Assembly: GCA_017744415.1 (NCBI GenBank)
Contig: JAGIBJ010000053.1
Location: 1-55,878, forward strand
Length of the DNA: 55,878 bases
From: Solirubrobacteraceae bacterium
GTDB lineage: Bacteria; Actinomycetota; Thermoleophilia; Solirubrobacterales; Solirubrobacteraceae
Reading direction: 5' to 3'
Numbering within the stretch: the first letter of the stretch is position 1; every line of letters begins with the position of its first letter. Below are positions 47,801-55,086 of this stretch, piece after piece. The position numbers were made by a program, and so were the translations under genes. The notes beneath the pieces are model-generated. The model did not search any database, was not told the origin of the DNA, and saw only the letters and a list, made by a program, of their open reading frames with translations.

Positions 47801-49822
47801 ATGCCGGAGCGCAGCGTCGTGAGAACCACCTGCCCGCGCGATTGCTACGACGCCTGCGGCATCCTCGTGATCCGCGACCCCGAGGGCATCCACGCGGTGC
47901 GCGGCGACCCGGATCATCCCATCAGCCGCGGCAAGCTCTGCCGCAAGTGCACGCTCGGCTACAACGGCGTGTTCCTCGATCCGTCTGCCCGGCTCACCGA
48001 GCCGCTCCTGCGCGACGGTCCGAAGGGCAGCGGCGGGTACCGCGAGGCGTCGTGGGACGAGGCGCTCGCCGTGATCGCCGAGCGGCTCACCGCGATCGTC
48101 GAGGACTCCGGCCCTGAGGCCATCCTCAACACCCACTACACCGGCACCTTCGCGCTGCTGGGCTACGGCTACGGCTTGCGGTTCGTCAATCGCCTCGGGG
48201 CGACCGAGGTGGACCCCGATTCCGTGTGCAACCTCGCGGGGCACCTTGCGCTCGGCTACCTGTGGGGCGCCTCCGAGGACGGTTTCGATCCGCGCACCGC
48301 CCGCGACGCGAAGACGATCCTCGTGTGGGGCGCGAACCCGTCGGTGTCGGCGCCGCACCAGGATGAGCACTGGCTCGGAGAGACCACCGCCGACGTGATC
48401 GTCGTCGACCCGATCGCGACCGGCACGGCGAAGCGCGCCGCGCTGCACCTGCAGCCGTACCCCGGCAGCGACTCGGCGCTCGCGTTCGCGATGCTCCACG
48501 TGATCACCGCCGAGGGCCTCGCGGACCGCGAATTCCTCGCCGCGCACACGGTCGGCTGGGACGAGCTGGAGCCAACATTGGCCGCCTGTACCCCCGCGTG
48601 GGGCGAGGCGCAGACCGGCGTGCCCGCAGCGCTGATCGAGGAGGCGGCGCGGCGATATGCGAGCGGCCCGAGCCTGCTCTGGCTCGGGCAGGGCATGCAG
48701 CGCCAGCCGCGCGGCGGCAACGCGATGCGTTCGGTCGGGCTGCTCCCCGCGGCCACCGGCAACGTCGGTCGGCCGGGCACCGGGTTCCTCTACCTCAACG
48801 GCTCCGACAACCGTGGCGTCGACGCGGGCGCCATCGTCGGGTCGTCGCTCGCGCGCTCGGAGCGGCCGTCGATCAGCCACATGGATCTCGCCGGGCGCCT
48901 CGAGGATCCTGCAAGGTCGCGGGCGCTGCTCACGTGGAACATCAACGTCGCGGCGAGCAACCCGCAGCAGCGCCGGCTCCGCGCAGCGATGGCGCGCGAC
49001 GACCTCTTCACCGTCGCGATCGACGTCTTCCCCACCGACACGACCGCCCTCGCCGACGTGATCCTCCCCGCGGCGAGCTTCCTCGAATGCGACGACCTCG
49101 TGCTCTCGTACTTCGACCTCAGCGTGTCGGCCCAAGTGAAGGCGGGCGACCCACCCGGGGGTGCGCTGCCGAACCCGGAGATCTTCCGGCGGCTCGCCGC
49201 GGCGATGGGCTACGACGAGCCCGAGCTCTACGAACCCGACCGGACCGTCATCGATCGCGCGCTCTCCGAGACCGGCCTCGGCCTCACGTTCGACGAGCTG
49301 GCAGCGGTCGGCACGGTGCCCTACGGCGCCGAGCCGGTGATCCAGTTCGCGGACGGCGTGTTCCCCACGCCGAGCGGGAAGGTCGAGATCGCGAGCGCCG
49401 CGGCCGAGGCCGACGGCCAACCTCGGCTCCCCTACCCCCACGCCGATCCACGACCTGAGGGCGGCGCGCTGCGGCTGCTCACGCCGGCGTCGCGCTGGTC
49501 GCTCAACGACATGTTCGCGAACGACCGCAAGGTCGCCGGGCGACTCGGCGAGGCGTGGGTGGCGATCCACCCGCTCGATGCCGCCGAGCGCGGCGTGGAG
49601 GACGGCAAGCGCGTGGTGCTCGCGAATCGCGAGGGCACGCTCGAGCTGGTGGCCCGCCTGAGCGACGAAGTGCCGCGCGGCGTGGTGCTCTCGCCGAAGG
49701 GCCGGTGGCCGGGACGTGAACCCACCGGCGCCAACGTGAACGTGCTCAACGACGGCGCCAAGGCCGACATGGGCGAAGCGACCGCCGTGCACGGCGTCGA
49801 AGTGCAGCTGACGATCGCGTGA
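47801..49822 (+). CDS. Molybdopterin (bis-MGD) oxidoreductase with 4Fe-4S site
   Basis: A 673-residue enzyme of the DMSO reductase/formate dehydrogenase superfamily. The N-terminal [4Fe-4S] domain has CPRDCYDACG and KLCRKCTLG. MGD-binding segments include DSVCNLAGHLALGYLWG, ILVWGANPSVSAPH, VVDPIATGTAKRAALHLQ, QGMQRQPRGGNAMRSVGLLP and the molydopterin-binding C-terminal domain (LLTPASRWSLNDMFAN to WPGREPTGANVN). No twin-arginine signal is seen, so it is cytoplasmic. The substrate cannot be told. No small subunits are adjacent. ATGs at 47732 and 47765 are alternative starts. Confidence 0.92.
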   Translation: MPERSVVRTTCPRDCYDACGILVIRDPEGIHAVRGDPDHPISRGKLCRKCTLGYNGVFLDPSARLTEPLLRDGPKGSGGYREASWDEALAVIAERLTAIVEDSGPEAILNTHYTGTFALLGYGYGLRFVNRLGATEVDPDSVCNLAGHLALGYLWGASEDGFDPRTARDAKTILVWGANPSVSAPHQDEHWLGETTADVIVVDPIATGTAKRAALHLQPYPGSDSALAFAMLHVITAEGLADREFLAAHTVGWDELEPTLAACTPAWGEAQTGVPAALIEEAARRYASGPSLLWLGQGMQRQPRGGNAMRSVGLLPAATGNVGRPGTGFLYLNGSDNRGVDAGAIVGSSLARSERPSISHMDLAGRLEDPARSRALLTWNINVAASNPQQRRLRAAMARDDLFTVAIDVFPTDTTALADVILPAASFLECDDLVLSYFDLSVSAQVKAGDPPGGALPNPEIFRRLAAAMGYDEPELYEPDRTVIDRALSETGLGLTFDELAAVGTVPYGAEPVIQFADGVFPTPSGKVEIASAAAEADGQPRLPYPHADPRPEGGALRLLTPASRWSLNDMFANDRKVAGRLGEAWVAIHPLDAAERGVEDGKRVVLANREGTLELVARLSDEVPRGVVLSPKGRWPGREPTGANVNVLNDGAKADMGEATAVHGVEVQLTIA

Positions 49823-49836
49823 TGTGGCGGCCGGGC

Positions 49837-49855
49837 GGAGGCGCCTGGCGCCTCC
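49837..49855. terminator. Hairpin terminator between convergent genes
   Basis: An 8-bp stem GGAGGCGC/GCGCCTCC with a 3-nt loop, 14 nt after the molybdoenzyme stop. Confidence 0.75.
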
Positions 49856-49863
49856 TCTGCGGA

Positions 49864-50658
49864 TCAGGGAGCAGGCGTCGGAGCGTTGGAAGAGACGTGG
49901 TCGGCGAAGAGGCCGGGCCACGCCATCACGCCGTAGGGCGTGCGGGCGACCACGAGGCGGGCGCGCGGCAGGAGGCCGGCGAGCTGCGTCGCGGTGTCGA
50001 CGGGGTGCGTCGGATCGTCGCTCCAGGCGAGGATCAGCGTGCGCGTGTTGATCGTCGTGAGCTCGCGCCCGGGCGGGAGATCCGAGGTGGCGGCGCCGCG
50101 CAGGACGCTGGGCAGCAGCGCCTCCGGCACGGTGGGCTCGGTGTGCGGCGCATCGGCGAGCGCGGGCACGACGGGCGCCGTGAGGCCGAGTTCCACGAAC
50201 GCGTCGATGCCCTCGCGCTCGATGAGGTCGGCGTTGAGGAGGTAGGTCGCGCGCTGCGCCATGCGGCTCTCCCAGACCGTCGGCGGGACGGCGAGCGTGA
50301 GGCTGGCGAAGCGGTCGGGGTCGCGCAGGGCGGCGTGGACGAGCGTGGCGGAGCCCATCGACGGGCCGACGCCGTGCACCTGCTCCCCAGGCGCGACGTG
50401 TTCGAGCAGCGCCAGGAGATCGCCCGCGAGGCTCGCCCATGTGTAGGTCGACGGAACCGGTGTGCCGGTGGAGTTGCCGTGGCCGCGCGCGTCGTAACGG
50501 AGCACCCGGTGGTCGCGGAGGGCGCGGGCGAGATCGAGGCCCATCTGACCGTCGCGCTCCCGGCTGGAGGTGAGGCCATGGAGCTGGACCACGAGCGGGC
50601 CGGAGTCACCGGTGATCTCGTAGTCGAGGGAGGCGTCGTTGACGGTCAGCGTGGGCAG
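49864..50658 (-). CDS. Alpha/beta hydrolase, probable CTG start
   Basis: A 264-residue alpha/beta hydrolase fold protein. It has the oxyanion loop VVQLHGLTSSRERD, RYDARGHGNSTG and the nucleophile elbow GPSMGS. The acid is probably Asp in LAWSDDPTHPVD. Where the catalytic His is expected (RTPYGVMAWPGLF) a Tyr occurs, so activity is uncertain. No ATG, GTG or TTG lies upstream of the conserved N-terminal strand (LTVNDASLDYEITGDSGPLV). A CTG at 50658 preceded by GAAGG with a 6-nt gap gives a full-length product. The GTG at 50592 would cut that strand off. Confidence 0.8.
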   Translation of the reverse strand: MPTLTVNDASLDYEITGDSGPLVVQLHGLTSSRERDGQMGLDLARALRDHRVLRYDARGHGNSTGTPVPSTYTWASLAGDLLALLEHVAPGEQVHGVGPSMGSATLVHAALRDPDRFASLTLAVPPTVWESRMAQRATYLLNADLIEREGIDAFVELGLTAPVVPALADAPHTEPTVPEALLPSVLRGAATSDLPPGRELTTINTRTLILAWSDDPTHPVDTATQLAGLLPRARLVVARTPYGVMAWPGLFADHVSSNAPTPAP

Positions 50659-50692
50659 AGGTGGCCTTCGGTGAGGCGGAAGATCGAACCCG

Positions 50693-50698
50693 TAGGGT
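50693..50698 (+). promoter_or_regulatory. -10 box TAGGGT for condensation-like gene
   Basis: TAGGGT, 7 nt before the ATG at 50706. Confidence 0.65.
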
Positions 50699-50705
50699 AC
50701 GCGCT

Positions 50706-52037
50706 ATGCGGCTGACCAACGTGGCCCAGATGGACCTGGTCAGCGGTCGGCTCTTCAGCTATGCCGTCGAGGTCACGCCGGAACAGGGGCGCGAGCTTCC
50801 GATCTCCTACGACCAGCGCCGGCATGTCGGCGAGGGACAGCGGCCTGGCTCCTGGATGGCGCTCGCCCTGCGGCTCGTGGAACCCGCGAGCGCCGACGAG
50901 CTCGCCGCGGCGTGGGACGCCGTCGTCGAGCGGCACGGCACGCTGCGCACGGTGTTCTCCGAGGACGAGACCGCGGGCGGGGGCCTGAGGCTGCACGAGG
51001 TGCAGGTGTGCCCCGGCGAGTGGACCGAGCACGAGGTCGCCGCCGATCAGCACACGCGCGACGTGCTGCGCGAGGTGTTCGATGAAGGCTGCGCGCCGTT
51101 CGCACGCCCGTCGCACCGGCTCGTGCGCATCGAGCCGCACCCCGACGAGCCCGATCAGCGGCTCGAGCTCGTGATCGGCTCCGATCATTCGCACGTCGAC
51201 ATGTGGAGCCTCGTGATCCTCCTGCGCGACCTGCTCTTCTGCCTCGACGATCTCCGGGCGGGCCGCACGCCCGGCACCGCGTTGCAGCCGGCCCGCTCGT
51301 TCGCCGAGCACACGGCGCAGCTCGAGCGGATGCCGCCCGCACCCCCAGAGATCGCCCCTCGATGGGCGGCGATCCTCAAGGCGGGCGGCGGCACGATGCC
51401 GGCGTTCCCGCTCCCGCTCGGGGCATCGCGACCGGTGCCCGGCGAGGTCGTCGAGGTGCGCGACGTGCTCGACGCTGCCGAGACGGCCCGGCTGGCGGCG
51501 ATCGCCGAGTCGCACGGAGTCCGGATGATCGGGCTCGGGCTCTCGGTGCTCGCCGCCGTCACCGAGCAGTGCGCCGCGCAACCACTGCGGGCCGTCTTCC
51601 CAGTGCACTCGCGGCACGAAGAGGGCTGGCGCGATGCCTGCGGCTGGTTCATCACCAACGCCGTCATCGAGGTCGCCGATTCCGATCCGCGAGCGTGCAT
51701 GGCCGCCGTCGGCGAGGCCACGAGCCTCGGTTCCTGGCCGCTCGCTCCGATCCTCGCGCCGTACGGCCCGATGCCACCGGCGCCCGGGCTCTTCGCCATC
51801 TCGTGGCTCGACACCCGCCGCCTCCCGGTGCCCGAGGATCGGGCGACGCAGCTGCGGTACGTGTCGGCGAAGATCCGCACCGACGGCGTGATGATCTGGT
51901 TCCTCGTGAACGCCTCCGGTCTGCACCTGCGCTGCCGCTACCCGGACACGCCCGAGGCGCGCGCAAACGTGGGCCAATGGCTCGACCTCGTCCAGCACGG
52001 GATCCGAGCGCTCACCGCCGAGGGCGTCACCACCTGA
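50706..52037 (+). CDS. Standalone condensation-domain-like acyltransferase
   Basis: A 443-residue protein with the fold pattern of NRPS condensation/PapA acyltransferases. The N-terminal half has AWDAVVERHGTLRTVFSEDE and the HxxxD catalytic-type motif in GSDHSHVDMWS (canonical HHxxxDG). The C-terminal half has VFPVHSRHEEGWRDACGWFI (PGTN-like floor loop) and a bridging segment. No adenylation or carrier domain is adjacent, so it may esterify or amidate a soluble acyl acceptor, as PapA enzymes do. The product is unknown. A leaderless start fits. Confidence 0.8.
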   Translation: MRLTNVAQMDLVSGRLFSYAVEVTPEQGRELPISYDQRRHVGEGQRPGSWMALALRLVEPASADELAAAWDAVVERHGTLRTVFSEDETAGGGLRLHEVQVCPGEWTEHEVAADQHTRDVLREVFDEGCAPFARPSHRLVRIEPHPDEPDQRLELVIGSDHSHVDMWSLVILLRDLLFCLDDLRAGRTPGTALQPARSFAEHTAQLERMPPAPPEIAPRWAAILKAGGGTMPAFPLPLGASRPVPGEVVEVRDVLDAAETARLAAIAESHGVRMIGLGLSVLAAVTEQCAAQPLRAVFPVHSRHEEGWRDACGWFITNAVIEVADSDPRACMAAVGEATSLGSWPLAPILAPYGPMPPAPGLFAISWLDTRRLPVPEDRATQLRYVSAKIRTDGVMIWFLVNASGLHLRCRYPDTPEARANVGQWLDLVQHGIRALTAEGVTT

Positions 52038-52211
52038 GTCCGCGCGGCGCGCGCATGTCCGGGCGCAGCATCTTCGGCCCCTTGGCATTGGCCAGCGGGC
52101 CATGTCGGCGGCCCGGCTCGCCCGGTGGAATCGGCTGCATGCCCGCCCATTCCTGCTGCACCCCCAGCCCGGCTCGTCCGCCGCGGCTGACCACCGAAGG
52201 GAAGGCCTGAC

Positions 52212-53114
52212 ATGGCCGACGGCGACATCTACCTGGGCGCTAACCAGTACGGCAAGGCGGAATGCCGGCTCGTCCGGATCACCCGCGACACGCCCGTCCA
52301 CCAGATCGAAGACCTCAACGTCACGTCGCAGCTGCGCGGCGACTTCTCCGCGGCTCACCTCACCGGCGACAACAGCCTCGTCGTCGCGACCGACACGCAG
52401 AAGAACACTGTCTACGCGTTCGCGAAGGAGTGCGGCGTCGGCTCGCCCGAGGCGCTGCTGCTCAAGCTCGGCGAGCACTTCGTGAGCTCGTTCGACTGGA
52501 TCGAGGGCGGCCGCTGGGAGGCCGAGTCGTTCGCCTGGGAGCGGATCACCGCGGGCGGTGCACCGCACGACCACTCGTTCGTGCGCAAGGGCCAGGAGGT
52601 GCGCACGGCGGTCGTGCAGCGCTACGGCGGCGACGTGCACGTGCTCGCCGGGCTCAAGGACTGCATCGTCCTGAAGTCGACGGGCTCAGAGTTCCACGGC
52701 TTCCCGCAAGATCGCTACACGTCGCTCGTCGAGACCGATGACCGGATCATGGCGACATCGGTGACCGCCTGGTGGCGTTACACCGACCTGACGATCGACT
52801 TCAACGCGCGCTACGAGGCCATCAAGGCGCTGATGCTCGAGCAGTTCGCGCAGCTGCATTCGCTCGCGCTGCAGCAGACGCTGTTCGCGATGGGCAAGGC
52901 CGTCCTCGAGACGTTCCCCGACGTCGCGGAGGTGAAGCTCTCATGCCCGAACAAGCACCACTTCGTGGTCGACCTCGAGCCGTTCGGGCTCGACAATCCG
53001 AACGAGGTGTTCTACGCCGCGGACCGCCCGTACGGCCTGATCCAGGCGACGATCCAGCGCGAGGGCACGCCGGAGGCGCCAGAGGCGTGGGCCACCGTGC
53101 CCGCGTTCGCCTGA
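52212..53114 (+). CDS. Urate oxidase (uricase)
   Basis: A 300-residue cofactor-free oxidase converting urate to 5-hydroxyisourate. It has two tunnel-fold repeats. Catalytic Lys is in QYGKAECRLVRI, and Thr/Asp in VVATDTQKNTVYAFAKE, with the LKSTGSEFHGFPQDRYTSLV segment diagnostic of uricases. The C-terminal NKHHFVVDLEPFGLDNPNEV is also conserved. A GGAAGG Shine-Dalgarno sequence sits before the ATG. No hydroxyisourate hydrolase or OHCU decarboxylase gene is adjacent. Confidence 0.95.
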   Translation: MADGDIYLGANQYGKAECRLVRITRDTPVHQIEDLNVTSQLRGDFSAAHLTGDNSLVVATDTQKNTVYAFAKECGVGSPEALLLKLGEHFVSSFDWIEGGRWEAESFAWERITAGGAPHDHSFVRKGQEVRTAVVQRYGGDVHVLAGLKDCIVLKSTGSEFHGFPQDRYTSLVETDDRIMATSVTAWWRYTDLTIDFNARYEAIKALMLEQFAQLHSLALQQTLFAMGKAVLETFPDVAEVKLSCPNKHHFVVDLEPFGLDNPNEVFYAADRPYGLIQATIQREGTPEAPEAWATVPAFA

Positions 53115-53304
53115 CGCACCCTTCCGGTTCCGCAACGACCTCGCCCGCTGCGGCTCCGCCGCGCGAGGATTGAACGGGACTCCAAACCCACTGGCGGTAA
53201 TCGCGGTATGCCGGTAGGCTGCGAACGCGCCCGCTGCAGCGCATCTTTGTCCCACGCAGCAACGCGCGCCGATCCCAGCGCGCACTGAACTGAGAGGTTC
53301 GCCA

Positions 53305-54153
53305 ATGCGTCTGTCCCACCGCCTGGCTTCCGGCCTGGCACTTGCTGCCGTCGCGATCGCGCCGAGCTCCGCGCTCGCCGTTGAGAACGGCCCGGCCCCC
53401 ACGTCGGCCTACCTGCGCGCCGACTCCGGCCCCTACTCGGTCACCGCAAAGGCCTACTCCGATGCCGAGACCGGCTCCGGCTTCGGTGCCGCCACGGTCT
53501 ACGCACCGAGCAACGGTGCCGCCGGCCAGAAGTTCGGCGTCGTCGCGTTCGCCCCGGGCTGGACCGAGAGCGCGAGCGCCGTCGACTGGCTCGCCAAGCG
53601 CGTGGCCACGTTCGGGTTCGTGACCATCTCGTTCAACGTCAACAACACCTTCCTCGACTTCCCGGACTCGCGCGGCAAGCAGCTCCTCTCTGCGCTCGAC
53701 TTCGTGACGAACACCTCGACGGCGAAGACGCTCGCCGATGCGTCCCGCCAGGGCGTGAGCGGCCACTCGATGGGTGGCGGCGGCACGCTGTACGCGTCGC
53801 GCGCTCGCAAGTCGCTGAAGGCGGCCGTGGGCCTCGCGCCGTGGTCGACCGACACCAACTGGAGCGACGTCGTCACGCCCTCGCTCGAGATCGGTGCCCA
53901 GAACGACTTCATCGCGCCGGTGAATGGCCACGCGAAGGCCTTCTACAACACGCTCACCGCGCCGAAGCAGTACCTCGAGATGAAGAGCTTCGGCCACCTG
54001 CAGACGAACTACCCGTCGGCGCAGGTCGGCGCGTCGACCGTCGCGTGGTTCAAGCGCTTCGTCGACGGTGACGCCCGCTACGTCTCCGCCACCTGCCCGA
54101 CGCAGCTCGGCGTCCAGGCCAGCGAGCTCAGCGCGTCGCAGAGCGCCTGCTGA
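53305..54153 (+). CDS. PETase/cutinase-like polyester hydrolase
   Basis: A 282-residue secreted alpha/beta hydrolase. The signal peptide (MRLSHRLASGLALAAVAIAP) ends near ALA. It has the catalytic triad Ser155 (GHSMGGGG), Asp201 (QNDFIAPVN) and His231 (SFGHLQTN). PGW at 85-87 occupies the oxyanion/aromatic clamp position (Tyr in IsPETase). Trp180 (APWSTDTNW) matches the PETase wobbling Trp, and Cys264/Cys282 match the C-terminal disulfide. The extra PETase-specific disulfide near the active site is absent. A GAGAGG Shine-Dalgarno sequence precedes the ATG. It probably cleaves cutin, lipids or polyesters outside the cell. Confidence 0.88.
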   Translation: MRLSHRLASGLALAAVAIAPSSALAVENGPAPTSAYLRADSGPYSVTAKAYSDAETGSGFGAATVYAPSNGAAGQKFGVVAFAPGWTESASAVDWLAKRVATFGFVTISFNVNNTFLDFPDSRGKQLLSALDFVTNTSTAKTLADASRQGVSGHSMGGGGTLYASRARKSLKAAVGLAPWSTDTNWSDVVTPSLEIGAQNDFIAPVNGHAKAFYNTLTAPKQYLEMKSFGHLQTNYPSAQVGASTVAWFKRFVDGDARYVSATCPTQLGVQASELSASQSAC

Positions 54154-54158
54154 GCCGG

Positions 54159-54177
54159 CGCGCCCCGTGCGGGCGCG
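54159..54177 (+). terminator. Hairpin after hydrolase gene (proximal)
   Basis: A 7-bp stem CGCGCCC/GGGCGCG with a 5-nt loop, 6 nt after the stop. Confidence 0.5.
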
Positions 54178-54186
54178 AAGGTTCAC

Positions 54187-54202
54187 GCGGCCGCAAGGCC
54201 GC
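54187..54202 (+). terminator. Hairpin after hydrolase gene (distal)
   Basis: A 6-bp stem GCGGCC/GGCCGC with a GCAA tetraloop. Confidence 0.5.
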
Positions 54203-54209
54203 ACCCGTC

Positions 54210-54249
54210 GAGCGCCGCTCCGGAGCCTCCTGGCCCCGGGGCGGCGCTC
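54210..54249 (-). terminator. Hairpin after tRNA-Leu(TAG)
   Basis: Arms GAGCGCCGC/GCGGCGCTC, 11 nt beyond the tRNA 3' end, with a 22-nt loop that can partly pair. Confidence 0.55.
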
Positions 54250-54259
54250 GCCGCTTCAG

Positions 54260-54342
54260 TGCGGGCGAGAGGACTCGAACCTCCACGCCTGTGAGGGCAC
54301 CGGCTCCTAAGGCCGGCGTGTCTACCATTCCACCACGCCCGC
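54260..54342 (-). tRNA. tRNA-Leu (anticodon TAG)
   Basis: 83-nt class II tRNA on the minus strand: acceptor GCGGGCG/CGCCCGC, anticodon loop CTTAGGA (TAG), long variable arm, T-arm GAGGTTCGAGTCCTC. Confidence 0.94.
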
Positions 54343-54448
54343 AGGGGTGCGACGGCAGCGCACGAAGAGCCCTGGCGTGAGACGCTGTGACGGCGGACAC
54401 GCCGGGCGGTTTGCACGCCGCCGCGACAGACGGGATTATGGACGACCG

Positions 54449-54943
54449 ATGAGCACCACGCGCAAGAGCGAGCCCCAGGACGTGGTCATCACGCACCCGA
54501 ACCGTGAGACGTCGGCCGCGAAGAGCACCAAGGCCTTCATGGTCGCGCTGCTCGCCGCCAGCTGCGTGCTGCTCTTCATCATCACGTGGGGCGCCTGGGG
54601 CCACCAGGCCGGCGCGCTGTTCCTGCAGGTCGTGATCGGCGGTCTCTTCGGCTACTTCGCCTACCTCGTCGCCCAGTGGCGCTCCGGCATCTTGCCCGTC
54701 GCCGCCGGCACCGCCGTCTTCGCCGGCGTCTTCGCGGCCGTCTCCGTGCCCGGCTGGTTCGATCGCAACGGCGACGGCTACCAGAGCCCGCCGCTCCCGG
54801 AGAACCTCGTCGGCGTTCTGATCCTCGCCTTCGCCGTGCTCCAGCTCGTCGTCATCGTCGTCGCCCTCCGTGCCTTCACGCAGCAGTGGCAGGTCGAGGT
54901 CGAGGTGCCGCGCGACGAGTACTACGGCGCCACGCGCGCCTAG
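54449..54943 (+). CDS. Four-helix membrane protein of unknown function
   Basis: A 164-residue protein. A polar N-terminus (MSTTRKSEPQDVVITHPNRE) precedes four hydrophobic helices (AFMVALLAASCVLLFIITW, ALFLQVVIGGLFGYFAYLV, ILPVAAGTAVFAGVFAAVS, LVGVLILAFAVLQLVVIVV), with a polar loop (WFDRNGDGYQSPPLPEN) and a charged C-terminus. I recognise no family. The start follows a TATGGA -10-like box by 6 nt. Confidence 0.78.
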   Translation: MSTTRKSEPQDVVITHPNRETSAAKSTKAFMVALLAASCVLLFIITWGAWGHQAGALFLQVVIGGLFGYFAYLVAQWRSGILPVAAGTAVFAGVFAAVSVPGWFDRNGDGYQSPPLPENLVGVLILAFAVLQLVVIVVALRAFTQQWQVEVEVPRDEYYGATRA

Positions 54944-54982
54944 CGCTGCACCACGGCCACCGGCCGCGCCGGGCGAACCATC

Positions 54983-54988
54983 TACGAT
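54983..54988 (+). promoter_or_regulatory. -10 box TACGAT for tRNA-Leu(CAA)
   Basis: TACGAT, 13 nt before the tRNA 5' end. Confidence 0.5.
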
Positions 54989-55001
54989 GGGCCGTCCCCA
55001 C

Positions 55002-55085
55002 GCGGCGGTGGCGGAATTGGTAGACGCAGCGGACTCAAAATCCGCCGGCAGCAATGTCTTGAGGGTTCGAGTCCCTCCCGCCGTA
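55002..55085 (+). tRNA. tRNA-Leu (anticodon CAA)
   Basis: 84-nt class II tRNA: acceptor GCGGCGG/CCGCCGT (terminal G-T), anticodon stem GCGGA/TCCGC with loop CTCAAAA, long variable arm, T-arm AGGGTTCGAGTCCCT. Confidence 0.94.
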
Positions 55086-55086
55086 C

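Noticed and set aside
47606-50440. A 944-codon minus-strand frame opposite the molybdoenzyme
   Set aside because: Low-complexity Arg/Ala-rich translation. The plus strand shows Fe-S and MGD motifs.
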